Shown here in pieces: positions 20,424-31,187 of a DNA stretch of 64,000 bases. The position numbers and the translations under genes are program-made. The notes beneath the pieces were generated by a model. The model made no database searches. It was not told the origin of the DNA and worked only from the letters and a program-made list of their open reading frames with translations. Every line of letters starts with the position of its first letter. The stretch's first letter is position 1. Origin of the DNA: Chondrus crispus (Eukaryota > Rhodophyta > Florideophyceae > Gigartinales > Gigartinaceae); contig NW_005179005.1 of the NCBI RefSeq assembly GCF_000350225.1, forward strand, positions 62,001 to 126,000, in the 5' to 3' direction.

Positions 20424-21456
20424 TTCATGATACGCATAGTTTCGATATCTTTGTAACTCGTTTCTCCAGTCGCATCGCAGCTCATCGTTCGTGTATTCAA
20501 AGGCATATTTAAGCGGATATTTGATCTTGTTAAATTCAAAATAAGGGTCAAGCTGTTTTATCGTTTAAGTGATCATTGCTTACTTCCACTTAATAGAAAA
20601 ATCGGCATGGTGTCCTTCACATGCAATCTACTTGCGATGTGTGGCGCCCCCAACGTCGACGTTTTGTTTCACTGCGGAATCGAAATTCGGAGAGTGATTG
20701 AAACGTAGCCGTGCTTATATATTATCTGCTGCAACAGCTGTGCGCACGAAGATATTTCGCTTCTACGGTTTGCCAGATTTGAAAAGGCAGTAACTTGGGC
20801 TACGAAGGGCAATCGCGCTTCAAAAACGCAGGGGGTGACCGGCTGACCTTCGGATCGTTATTGGCGTCACCTTCGACACCATTTTCAAGCCCAAACATGT
20901 TACGGCTCGCTGTCAGTGATGACGATACTTAAACTTGACCCACTCCGTCGCTCGAATCGAAAGCCCCAGCGGGCTCATCCGCAGCTCGAGAAGTCTGCAT
21001 TGGCAAGAACAGTGGGTATAGCCCCGCGAGAGACAGATTGCGTCTTGGCTCTGGATCTGTTGAGTGGTAGTCCCTGTCTCCTCTACGCCGGCGCAGGCAG
21101 ATCTTTATTCCTTTTTCCCTCTGCACCTGTTTATGAAACACAAATCGGAGGCAAAAAAAGTCAGTTGAAGTATCAGATCCGGGATTGTCGCTCTAGAAAC
21201 GAAACGGAGAGCGATAAATTCCACAACACCCATATTCTGGACAACAACAGTCGTGAAAGTGGATGAGAACGATCGCGCGACGACACCGGAAGGGACGATT
21301 TGCAAATTGCTTCCGGGAGTCCCGTCTCGTTTTCTGTCATGAGGGTGAGCGCCCGATAACAAAAATATTCGGGTTTGCTTTTATATGTATCCTAAAAATC
21401 CAACTTTTCGCAGCAATACGAGAGGACTGTTCCGGTTTCGCACGCTTTTTTCCGTA
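20424..21456. other. Intergenic, no supported gene
   Basis: Several short frames (e.g. 20916-21266 plus) have no motif or leader. Confidence 0.35.
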
Positions 21457-21780
21457 AGTAAAGGTTAACCTGGTTGCGAGTAAAGGTTTACTCGGTAAAA
21501 TTCTGGAGTAAACATTTACTGGCAACGTTCAACTCGACATCGAGTGAATGTTAACCTGCTTGCGAGTAAATGTTTACTCGGGAAAGTTCTAGAGTAAACA
21601 TTTACTGGCAACGTTCAACTCGACATCGAGTGAATGTTAACCTGCTTGCGAGTAAATGTTTACTCGGGAAAGTTCTAGAGTAAACATTTACTGGCAACGT
21701 TCAACTCGACATCGAGTGAATGTTAACCTGCTTGCGAGTAAATGTTTACTCGGTAAAATTCTGGAGTAAACATTTACTGT
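21457..21780. repeat. 86-bp tandem repeat, about 3.8 copies
   Basis: GTTCAACTCGACATCGAGTG starts at 21527, 21613 and 21699, an exact 86-bp period. Each unit holds CGAGTAAATGTTTACTCG and AGTAAACATTTACT, both inverted repeats with a 2-nt centre. Related fragments occur at 12440-12530 and 13150-13190. Confidence 0.9.
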
Positions 21781-22534
21781 AAGTGGCGATATAACTGTAA
21801 GTAGTCTTTTGTTTTAATTTAACGTCTCTTTACTTACACCATCGGTGTATGCCGGTGTATGCCGTTTGTTTAACTTAATGTGTACCTTATCATATACCTT
21901 ACATCTTTATTTACAACAGAGCTAAGACCCGCTGAACCTTATGCCCTCACCAGCACATGGCCCTCTTGTTTCAAGTTTGCGAGGAGTCATCATGACTCCT
22001 CGTCTTAACTGGCAACGATGAGGATCATGATGATCCTCATCGTTGCCAGTTAACAATGCATACAAATCGTCTTTTGATTGTTTTCAGCGCACTCTTCTTC
22101 TCCACCTGCTCACACTGTGTTTTGGCACATCTCCACCGGCCCCTCCGTTCGCGGCTCCACTGCATGTTCATGCTCAACAGGGCCGTGCGCTTCACTACAT
22201 TCTGCACAGCTCGGCGCTTTCTAGCGGTGTGCTTCTTCCTAATGACGTCACAACACTTTCTAGATCTGCCGCCAGAAGAACTCATACATTCCTCCATTTT
22301 CACGCCCCCATCCATGCCCAAGATGCCAGGAGTCTTCAAATTCTACGCGTGGTATGATTTCGACGTAGACTAACAAGACTTGCATCCTAACGTTGATCAT
22401 TGCTCCCCGTCTCCATTCTCTCAGCACAAAACGTGAAACTACCGACTCAGCGGTGTAGCTCTGAGGTACTATGTGGCAGGGGACAGCATAGGTGACCACG
22501 AAAACATTCACGTGAACAACGCAAGCAGCATAAG
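21781..22534. other. Intergenic with twin palindromes; weak ORFs
   Basis: Open frames of ~100 aa on both strands (e.g. 22056-22373 plus, with a hydrophobic start) cannot be told from chance. Confidence 0.35.
21980..22053. repeat. Two adjacent palindromes (23 bp and 49 bp)
   Basis: 21980-22002: CGAGGAGTCAT, 1 nt, then its complement. 22005-22053: TTAACTGGCAACGATGAGG into a CATGATG centre and back, with arms of about 23 bp. They lie 2 bp apart and share GAGGA-TCAT motifs. Confidence 0.95.
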
Positions 22535-24490
22535 ATGCCACTCTTTGTCTCTCGCAACGCCATACATTCAAACGTCTCAATCGGTATTTTCACGGCACTA
22601 GCCCTTTCAAGCTCCTGGTTGAGTGTCTCCGCCGAAGGGGCTACCGAGCGACCGCTCGAAGGGCGACGCCTGCGGTGTTGTACTGCCCCGGAAAGCATAA
22701 TAATCGAAAAAGATGCAAATGCCAAGGTAAGGCATCCATTTCTTCCAGGGGTGCGAATTACGCGTAGCGGCGAGCTCACTCTGCACCGCCAACTGACACC
22801 TTCTGTCCGACAAGCAGCCTTTCGGATATAAGGGGATGGGCATGACGTATCTTTTACAACTTCAAGAAAGGCTCGGCTTTCGCTGCGAGACTGTGGTCGA
22901 GTTCAAGAACAACGACAAGGACGGAGTGTCATTTAACTCTATCCTTGAAAATATCGAGGCCTGCACAGACAACGGCACTATTCGTGATTCTCCTGAGTGT
23001 AAATGCGAAATGGCTGTTGGCGGCTGGTCCCAAAATAGCTATCGTTTTGGAAAGGTTGACTATCTCCCTCCCTTCGTCATTGACGGGACTGGCATCGTCG
23101 TGCATACTGACAATACCTCCTCCCCATCCGCTGGAGCCTTTTTTGTCACGGCCTTCTCCACTTCTACCTGGCTATTGGTGTTGGCCCTCATCGGGTTGTT
23201 CACGTTTCTTAAACTTCTCGACAGGCGCTTTGCGCTTCTCGTCAAGCCATACGAACCGCTTCCGGAGGGAGAATCTCGATTTCGAAGATTGAAGCACTAT
23301 CTGCTCAAGAGCCCGGTTCCTCGCAGGTTGAGACTCGCACTGCAGAGTACATGTACGTTTTTCAAAAGGCGTGTGCGCACTCTCTCATCGCGTTCGTCTT
23401 CTTTCTGCGACTCACTCCCGCACGAAACATTTCCTTCCATTCTTTCCCTCATGCGACATTTCTCTGCGAGCACAGTGGACCGAATGATGCAACAAGGTAG
23501 TCTTGATTCCGAACACAGCAGGCCGACCACAAGGCAATGGGTACTTAACCTGTTGATCGCCTTCTGCAGTCTTTTTCTGATTCTGGCCTATGAATCATCG
23601 ATGACGTGAGTTTGCCTCGAGGATATCGCATCCCAGCCTTCTATGATATCAACGAAAATGTGCACGAATAACAGACGGTAGTGGACAAGATCATCTAACT
23701 CGATCCAAATCGTGCGCTCTGAGCGAATAGTGCCGTACTTGTACAAAAGCAGTTCGAGTCCGAATACCGAAACATACAAGACCTCCAGACCTGCCAAATC
23801 CCCCCGCAACAAGTCTGTGTGCCGCGAGGAGGTGCCATAGAGATACTCTGGAATACAGCTATCGCTTCTCAGTACGTATGCATCACGTCCGCCATTCTCG
23901 AAGCTGGCATCTTCTCCAACGCACTAACATCAATTGAAACTCACAGCGATTGCCACACACAAGAGCCAATATTCGTCGACTCATACGAAAAAGGAGAAGA
24001 ATCCTTGCATGAGAAGAAGTGCAAGTTCTTGCTAGCCTCGCTATCATCAGGCATGCACCTTGGCGAACGTAGGTATTGCGGAAAGGTGACACTGACGGGC
24101 GAGCCCTGCTCTCGAGGAGGGTCTTCGTTTCTTCTTCCACGCGACTCAAACTTGACAGAGCTCATGAGCAGAGAAACTCTTGACATGCTGGACTCTGGCT
24201 TTCTTCCCAGCCTTGAAGAACATTTGAGCTCTTCGGGACGATGTGGAAGGACCGATACTTCGAGCCTTTCGGCTAAACAGCTTCAACTGTTTTTCATCTT
24301 TGTTTTTTGTGCCTGCGTTCTGATCTTCTTCGAAATGATCCTAGATCCGCAATCCGTGCAGACAAACCCGGACGCACCAGCTGAAAAGCCATCGACGAGT
24401 ACTGACCCCAACGAAATGTCCAGCGTCGAGACACAAGGGGTTTCATCTCGGGGAAATGCGCGAAGCACGCTTGAGACGCATGTCGTCTGA
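22535..24490 (+). pseudogene. Ionotropic glutamate receptor-like channel, broken
   Basis: Consecutive frames read like one membrane receptor. They give a signal peptide (about 22535-22640), then a ligand-binding S1 lobe ending in VDYLPPFVIDGTGIVV (about 23056-23100), then a transmembrane helix (TWLLVLALIGLFTFLKLL, ~23168-23221). A cytoplasmic loop, a second hydrophobic helix ending AYESS (~23545-23600), an S2 lobe and a last transmembrane helix (~24290-24345, FFIFVFCACVLIFF) follow. The order S1-TM-TM-S2-TM fits the iGluR/PBPe family. The frame changes between 22797 and 22830, and again near 23607-23640. Stops (TAA, TAA, TGA) interrupt the S2 start between 23660 and 23730. I call it a pseudogene; multi-intron structure is possible but would not remove all stops easily. 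Confidence 0.55.
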
Positions 24491-25139
24491 AAAATAGTAC
24501 GGATCCAAGCTGCGATTCGAGGTGAAACAGAGATAGTTGGCGCATCTGGCCGATTCCGATGTGCGCACATCACGGCAATGTGCTGCTCTGACCGCTTTTG
24601 CGCAGAATGTGGGGCTCTTCTTCCTCTTTCCGAAGTGCGGAATGAATTGCCCGACGGTGAACGACATGCTGTAGAAGCATCGAAATGGTTTATCTAAGAA
24701 AAGGCGCGCTCGAACGAAGGTAAGGAACGACCAAGGCCTCCTTGTGGATTCAAAATTCTTTGGCCGGATTTAAGGTAGCTTCCGGTTGGCCTTCAGCAGC
24801 ACCACAGTATTAAATTAATTATACAGACTTTACGCATTATGGTTGTCTATAGCACACCGCTACACGTGTACATGACAGATATGAAGACACGTTGACCCTT
24901 CCGCCTTGTCACCGACTTCCCATGCGTTGAACCTCAACACGCTTAAGCTGCTTAGTTCCAACCGCGTACCACCTACAAATTGGCGTTTGCAGCACTTGGG
25001 CGAGCAAGTCTGCCGAGTAAGGATACCCCTGCACGTTCTCCAAAGCCGCTGAAATGAAGCATCTGGAGAAAACAACGCGCTTAAATATAAACTGAATCCT
25101 CACAGAACCGCTTCCGTGCCCCAGACGATTCTCGACGTC
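24491..25139. other. Intergenic, nothing recognised
   Basis: No motif-bearing frame or repeat. Confidence 0.4.
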
Positions 25140-25656
25140 ATGCCCACAGACCGTCGCTCGCGGCGGCGCCTTCCTCTCCCGCGGACGATGCGGTGAACGT
25201 GCCTCCGCCCTCCGCGCCCAGCCGGCGCGCGCGTTCGGCTGGCGGCGCGGGGTCCGAGTCGCGCAAGGCGGCGGCGGCGGGCGGTTCGGGCGAGGAGGAG
25301 GACGTGATGGACCACGGGAACGCGAGCTACGCAATGCTGAAGCAGGGGCGGTTCGGGCGAGGAGGAGGAGGAGGTGATGGACCACGGGAGCGAGGAGGAG
25401 GAGGCGGAGCGGAAGCGGCTGCAGGAGATCAAGGAGAAGGAGGCGGAAGACGAGGATGCAGCAGGAGAAGGGGAAGGCGGTGGGCGCGGCCGAGCAGGAG
25501 ACGCTGGCGAAGAAGGAGCGGGAGGGGCGGGTGATGAACACGAGCAGCGTGAGGTTCGACGAGCGCGACGGGCGCGGCGAGGTGACGTTTATGTTTGTGG
25601 CGACGGTGGGGATGGAGAAGAAGCGCGGGCGGAAGAGGGGTAAAACTAAAGCTTGA
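25140..25656 (+). pseudogene. GC-rich charged protein gene, frame broken
   Basis: Three plus-strand frames hand over to each other. Two similar segments carry MDHG followed by acidic stretches (25307 and 25377). A Glu/Lys-rich helical part follows (about 25395-25450). The end, in another frame, contains ERDGRGEVTFMFVATVG and a basic tail (stop at 25656). The SSVRFDERDG region has ordinary composition and looks like genuine coding sequence. The apparent frameshifts may be mutations or short introns. No family is recognised. Confidence 0.3.
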
Positions 25657-25829
25657 AGTTTCCTCAAACACCCCGTGTGCCTTTATCCACTCCATTCCAT
25701 TCCATTTATTTATTTTGAAGCTGTTGATGTCAACACATTCCAAAAACTTTGTTGTTACATTCAAACCCTTTCGCATTCCTCCCCACTTGCGGCCTGCAAC
25801 GCGCGCCACGGAGCCCACTTGTACTAAAC

Positions 25830-26055
25830 ACACGATGTGCCAACACCGCAGCAACAATTCGCAACGCCAAGGGTGGAAGCAAACCTTCCCCGCCCTCTCT
25901 GCGAGAAGACCACAAACGACAAACAACGGCGAACAACGACTAACAACAACAAGAGAGAAAGAGATTCCGAGAGAGGGAGATATAGAGAAGAGCCAGCGCC
26001 GCTTTGCTACCGCCGCCTACTCGAATCCTAACAACACCCCCTATTCGCAAACACC
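25830..26055 (+). promoter_or_regulatory. Conserved 5' leader of NLR2
   Basis: Closely matches the leaders of NLR1 and NLR3, including the GTGCCAACACCGCAGCAACA start, the CAACAACAAGAGAGAAAGAG stretch and CAAACACC before ATG. Confidence 0.5.
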
Positions 26056-27501
26056 ATGGCTGATCCATACAGTATCTTGGGTCTCACCGGCTCGGCTGAG
26101 CAAGTTGTCCGCCTCATCGCAAGTCTCATCGAACGACACCAAGCCTACAAGGAAAACAAGACGCTCTCTACCGAAATGCTCACCGCCTACATCACTTTGC
26201 AGAGAGACATCACGGAGCTGAAAAACATGCCGATACATGGAACGTCGTTGCGGAACACGGGCTTGCTCCAACGTGAAATCGCGGACATCTCAAGCTTCAT
26301 ACGTGTTCTGAAACAGGGTGGGTGTGTAGAGGAGCTGGAGAGACTATTTTTGAGTGCGCGATGGGTGAAGACAGTGCTACGGAGAGGCGGGGTTTGGCAA
26401 TACGAGGAAGCTGTGAAGGGATTGAGTAGGGAGTTGAAGCGAAAAAGAAGAAGCGGGAAGTTGGGAATGGGACGGGCAGATGCGGATGCAGTGGATGCAA
26501 TGGTTTTAACGATGCGGGCTGCGCGACTGAGTGTGCCGTTTTGTGGTGCAAGTAATGCCGGGATTTACTTTCAATTGTATGGGTGAGTGAAGCACAAGGC
26601 ACGGGATTCAGGTTGTGTGCGAAAGATACTAGAGGAAATTGAGAGATACGCACCACGGCCGTGGGTGTGGCCTGTGAGTGAGTGTGTAGCGCGAGCCGAT
26701 GGAAGGTTGGTGGAGCAGATTGTTCTGCCATATGACAGTACTAAAATTCAAGTGGGCATGGATTCCAGTTGTGAAGTGTATGGATGTCAAGTGGAGCGGT
26801 CCGGGGCGGTAACAGTTTTCAGGCAATCTGCTGAGAAGGAGGCGAAGATAGTTCGATTAGAAGGCGAGTTCGAAACGGAGAGCCAGGGCCCAGGGGGCAG
26901 AATGTTTCGCCGTTTGAGGGCATATTTTGGGATGTGCTTTGGAAGTGTAACCTCCGAAGTGACTGGAGATAACCCGAGCGTAACGAAAGCCACCTGCGCA
27001 ACTCTCTGTGAGAGGAAGGAGAATGTTGTCGTGGGATATAAAGGAGGGACGTTGAGGCTGTGGAGTACGACGGAGAGGAAAGTATTGAGAATTTTCCACG
27101 GTCACAAGTCGAAAGTGGTTTGTGTTGCGATGAGTGGGGACGGAAGACGTGTGGTATCTGGATGGAATGACGAGAGCGTGCGGGTGTGGGACGTGGAGAC
27201 GGGAGCTCAAGTCGGGGAGGCGTTAGTTGGACACACGGATTCGGTGAGTAGAGTTGCGATGAGTGGGGACGGAAGACGTGTGGTATCTGGATCGGATGAC
27301 AAGAGCGTGCGGGTGTGGGACGTGGAGACGGGAGCACAAGTCGGGGAGGCGTTAGTTGGGCACACGGATGAGGTGGTTAGCGTTGCGATGAGTGGGGACG
27401 GAAGACGTGTAGTATCTGGATCGGATGACAAGAGCGTGCGGGTGTGGGACGTGGAGACGGGAGCACAAGTCGGGGAGACGTTAGTTGGACACACGAGTTA
27501 A
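26056..27501 (+). pseudogene. NLR2: third NB-ARC/WD40 paralog with NB-ARC deleted and one nonsense codon
   Basis: The first 76 codons match the N-termini of NLR1 and NLR3. The sequence then jumps in frame to the region around residue 591 of NLR1 (LKQGGCVEEL). This deletes the whole NB-ARC module, including Walker A, Walker B and VHD. Only about two bases (CG) are shared at the junction. At 26584-26586 a TGA replaces the CGA found in both paralogs; the same frame then stays open to 27501. That part covers the linker, the degenerate WD40 unit and three full 43-residue repeats before a stop within the next one. Without the TGA it would be 481 codons. It is most likely a pseudogene, though a product of 176 aa or a read-through decoy cannot be excluded. 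Confidence 0.85.
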
Positions 27502-27711
27502 GTAGGAGCGAGATTAGAGACGACGAAATAAAGAGGTTCTATGAGTTTGTGGATTCAACAGTGGCAGCCGCAACTCTGCTGGAACCCGTGGAACACGTTT
27601 CCACGGAAAACAACAGCACTTCGAGCTCCTCGAACGCGCCCCGTCCCCCCATCGGCGTGCTGCTGCTGCTGCCGCCGCTCATCTTTGCGGGCTGCCAGTT
27701 CTGGGGGAGGG
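27499..27711 (+). other. Coding-like fragment between NLR2 and the GC-rich repeat
   Basis: In frame with the next repeat there is an open stretch with RDDEIKRFYEFVDS, a Ser/Asn-rich part and a hydrophobic segment (VLLLLPPLIFAG). It might be the upstream exon of whatever gene gave rise to the GC-rich repeat, or a separate fragment. The identity is unknown. Confidence 0.3.
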
Positions 27712-28330
27712 GGGAGGCACGGCGCGTCGAGGTTAAGGCGCTCGCAACGGAGGCGGGGGCGCGCATTCGGACGCGCGCCGCGCGGGCGGCGGCGGGGGTG
27801 CGCGCATCGCTGCGCACGGGCGGGAAGTACGGCGACATGGTGCTTGCGGTGGGGGTCGCGCGCGGTTTGAACGGGAAGCGTTTGCGGGCGGAGGTGCAGC
27901 GACGCTACGTGCAGCTCAGTTGACACACGGGCGAAGCGCGCGGCCCTGGGCCGGGCGCGGGGGCAGCGCGTCCCGAATGGGCGGCGTGCCGCGCGCTTCG
28001 CGCAACCCCGTCGGCACGGGCCATCGGCTCGCACCTCAGCGACTGCGACCGGCCGCGCCCCGCGTGAGGCGCGGCGACGTGGGCGCGTGGAGAGTGGGCG
28101 CGGTTGCGCGCGGCTGACGGCGGCCCGGGTAAGCTGGAATGCGGCCTGGGTCTGCAGCAGTCGCGCGGGGAGGCGGCGGGGCGCAACGGGTGGCCGCGCG
28201 CCCGTTTTGAATCGCGCGCCCCCCGCTGGGCGGCCCCACACCCGGTGCGCCGTCTTCTAGGCTCGCGGCCAAGAGGCTCTAGGGGGGAGGCTCTAGGGGG
28301 CGATGCGCTCTATTCAGGCCGTCACTTTAC
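27712..28330 (+). repeat. GC-rich dispersed repeat, copy 3 (longest)
   Basis: It starts at GGAGGCACGGCGCG as in copy 2 and ends at GCCGTCACTTTAC as in copy 1. Its Ala/Arg-rich frame stops after RRYVQLS at 27923. The ~400 bp after the stop are conserved in the other copies, so the unit covers more than the coding part. Confidence 0.7.
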
Positions 28331-28425
28331 GGAACAAATCTTAGTCTCCCATACTGGGGGATGCCAAATTTTAATAGAAAAAGAGCATTGTTTGAGAGCA
28401 TTGTTTCCTCTCTTGAAAAACGGTA

Positions 28426-28985
28426 CAGAGTAAAGTCTCGATATTGGTGAACCGAAATGTGGCGCTTCCGAGCAACCTACTGAGTTCGCCTTACCGGGCC
28501 AGTTCACAGTGGCGGAACTGCTCATGTACACGTGTAGCCGTTGTACAGGTACAGCAAGGCACATAACGTCACTTCCTCTGACACTGTGTATCGACGGGCG
28601 ACGTCGACGGGCGACGTCGACGGGCGCAATCGGACATCCAGAGCTCTTCCCGTTGTGATTCAGCCTCCCTTTCTTTTCATTCAGCCGCGTACGGAGACTT
28701 CAACGTATGAATCTGAAGCAAGGACGTATGGATAGCTTCTGTATTCGTTGATGGTTCGTTTCTAGTGCGCATTTCGGCCTCGATAAAGTGAACTCTGGGT
28801 TTTTCATAGTTTTTATGTTCATGGTATCGCGTAGTTCGTTCTATAGAGTCTGGTTCACCTTAGAAATACAAAAACGTCGATTCTGGGCCAAAAAAGCGGG
28901 GTGGCGCCTCCCTCATAGTCCTTCGGTTCACGGTACCGAGACAGTTCATCATATCCGGTACGCAGCTTATCGAGACTTTACTCTG
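28426..28985. mobile_element. TA-flanked TIR element (Tc1/mariner-pogo type), 560 bp
   Basis: The ends CAGAGTAAAGTCTCGATA and TATCGAGACTTTACTCTG are perfect 18-bp inverted repeats, flanked by TA (28424-28425, 28986-28987). Subterminal GGTGAACC/GGTTCACC motifs are present. No transposase is visible, so it is non-autonomous. Its CTCGATA core resembles element B at 10566 but the sequence is otherwise different. Confidence 0.85.
28592..28628. repeat. 13-bp minisatellite, 2.8 copies
   Basis: CGACGGGCGACGT is repeated inside the TIR element. Confidence 0.85.
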
Positions 28986-29383
28986 TACCCTTGGTACCCC
29001 AGAAACGGCTGGAAGTTGTTCAAAAACCGCTCCATTGATGTCCTATTGCTGATGATAAACTTGTACTGATTCATACATTGGGCGTGCATCGAGTGCGGAA
29101 AAAGGGAGTGCCCCCTGGCCAGGAAACAGGGTGGAGAGGGATGTGCACAGTACAGCTAGAGTAGCGATATCAGACAGAGCTATAAGGAAAGGGACATACC
29201 CAGGGAAGCCGAAGATCGCACGGTAGAAAGGAGCGTTAGCGATCCAACATCGACCCCATCGAGCGCTACCTTCGAAGGTAAATTTTACCCTTTGGGTGGT
29301 ACCCTTGGTACTGTACGACAAAGATTTCAATTTCACCTTACAAATATGACACGTGTATTTCGACCAAAGTAACGCCTAAAAGA
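28986..29383. other. Intergenic, upstream of the CPCVC peptide gene
   Basis: Contains short GGTACC/GTAC-rich palindromes (about 29270-29320) and no ORF of note. Confidence 0.4.
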
Positions 29384-29632
29384 ATGGAACACCACTTTGT
29401 CTCCCACCTGGTTCCGTTTATCTTCAACAACTCCAAAATACCTCGCAGTTTTATGTCCGTCTCCCTCCTCGCTCTCTTCTCTCTCATGTTTGTCCAGACC
29501 GGAGGTGCAACCTGCCCCTGTGTCTGCCGCACCAACGTTGATAGCGCCCTCGTCGAGTGCGGTTGCAGACAAAGCAGCTGCCGTGTCTATACCTGCAGGA
29601 CGGGAGGCAGATCAGGTGCTAGCTGCTGCTAG
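29384..29632 (+). CDS. Small secreted Cys-rich peptide (CPCVC family)
   Basis: An 82-aa frame from ATG 29384. A second in-frame ATG at 29453 sits directly before a typical signal peptide (SVSLLALFSLMF), so the shorter 59-aa form is the likelier product. After the predicted cleavage near TGGA, the ~40-residue mature part starts TCPCVCRTN and has nine cysteines, with pairs and CxC spacing suggesting disulphides. It resembles the relic at 856-1059 only through the leader and the CPCVC cluster. I do not recognise a known family and assign no activity; secreted peptide is the only safe statement. Confidence 0.5.
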   Translation: MEHHFVSHLVPFIFNNSKIPRSFMSVSLLALFSLMFVQTGGATCPCVCRTNVDSALVECGCRQSSCRVYTCRTGGRSGASCC

Positions 29633-30098
29633 CAACAGGAATGCAGGATGTGTGTGATGGAACTGGGACGTTAGTTGAGAAGACGATCGCTTCACTCTGG
29701 CGAGGTGGTTTTCTCCGCATTAACGGTTAGCCTACCCTTTAACGCCCCTCCAATCGTATAGTAAACGAGAAGCACTCCAACTTACATTCATTTTCATTGT
29801 TTAAACGGTCTCTGAGGAGTTGTCTTAGAGTAGAAGTTAGCGAAATGTGGCAAACTGGGGCAAATTCAGCGGCGGTGTAGACGGCATGGCACAAGCACCA
29901 TCACGCCTGCCCCGCAAACAATGAGTGATCGTTCTTTTGGTGCTCCTGCACGACGCGGCGTAGCTTGAACTGTGGAGTTCGGGAGACCGATCCGGAGATG
30001 TGTTGATTCATGTGACGACCCGTGTACACATGAAACACGTGCTGAAGACGGGTGTCGGATCCTCCGATCTGTCTGTGTGTCGTCGCCACTCTTAAAAA
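29633..30098. other. Intergenic, nothing recognised
   Basis: No motif, repeat or leader. Confidence 0.4.
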
Positions 30099-30560
30099 GT
30101 GGAAGCGTTGTCCATGTCGGAAGTTAATATTTTTATCTCAGTGCAACGTGGCTGCTACTGCCCTTCCTGCTCGAAACGACTTACTGCTCGCAATCTACGC
30201 TTATCTGTCTCACCTGTGTGGAAGAGCAAGCTGCTAGTCTACCGCGAGCTCCTTTCCAGCGGCTCGTCGATACTGGATCACATCGAAGGTGTGCAGTTTG
30301 TCGCTAACAAACTGAACTCACTGACAATCCAGGAAGCGAAAGCCCATTTCAACATATCTCTTCCGCCGGTTCAAGACTGGCATCCATCAATCATCTGTTC
30401 GGACGTTCAGACGAGCAGCATGCTATCATAGATGGTATGGTGCACTGGATGGAGTCGGATTTGTCGTCCGTTGTGGAATTCAAAGTCGGGGCGCATTGCA
30501 ACTTTAAACGCTTGCAAATATGTTCCAATTTGTGCGCCATGTACTACGAATAAATGCCAT
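30099..30560 (+). pseudogene. Unknown gene fragment with CPSC motif, frameshifted
   Basis: The frame 30099-30431 contains CYCPSCSKRLT (possible zinc-binding pair) and a helical region with LDHIEGVQFVANKL. It stops at 30431, but an overlapping frame running from about 30370 to the stop near 30560 (HAIIDGMVHWMESDLSSVVE) also reads like natural protein. This suggests a frameshift or intron. It lies just upstream of the hAT insertion. The family is unknown. Confidence 0.3.
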
Positions 30561-31187
30561 AACCGACGAGACGAGACCAACGTGATGTTGAGGGCAGGAT
30601 CCAGATTAGTGAGGAAGAAAGCAAACGCATGGAAGGGTGTGGAAGCAATAAAGCCATAGCAGGGGCCAGTATGAACACAAGTGCAGTTAAGTACAGCTGT
30701 ATGAGAGTGGCAGAAGCAAGATCTTTGGGTCAGAACCAGTGTTGGGCGGGCATGGCGTCTACCCCTTGCCTCAAGGGGCAAGGGACAAGGGTAGGGCATA
30801 TCGTTGACCTTGCTGCGGCAGCAAGGGGCAAGCTTAACTTGACCCTTGCCCTCTGACAAGGGTCAAGGCCCCTTGCTGCGGGCAAGGGCATGCCCTGTGG
30901 GGCAACCAAAAAGGCATGGGGCTCAACAAGGGTCCAAGGAAAGGGGCAAGGGGCTCAAAAAATGGGCAAGGCACAAGGCATGGACCTTTCGTCGGTTTGT
31001 ATAAGGGCTAACAATCAGATTGGATATTGGAACAAATGAACCATCGTTGAAGGGAATGGGGTCGCGGTTGGTCATGGTCGTGGAATCATCCCGGACTCTG
31101 GAACGGGTCTGGGAAAGGAAAGTACTGTACTCTCATTATCTAATCGATATCCTTGATAGTTGACCGTTCTCGTAAATAACATCGTTC

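Noticed and set aside
21457..21780. Possible CRISPR-like array
   Set aside because: The 86-bp units are contiguous without unique spacers, no cas genes are present and the genome is eukaryotic.
22037..22373. ~100-aa frames on both strands near the twin palindromes
   Set aside because: They overlap each other, have no motif and no codon signal favouring either.
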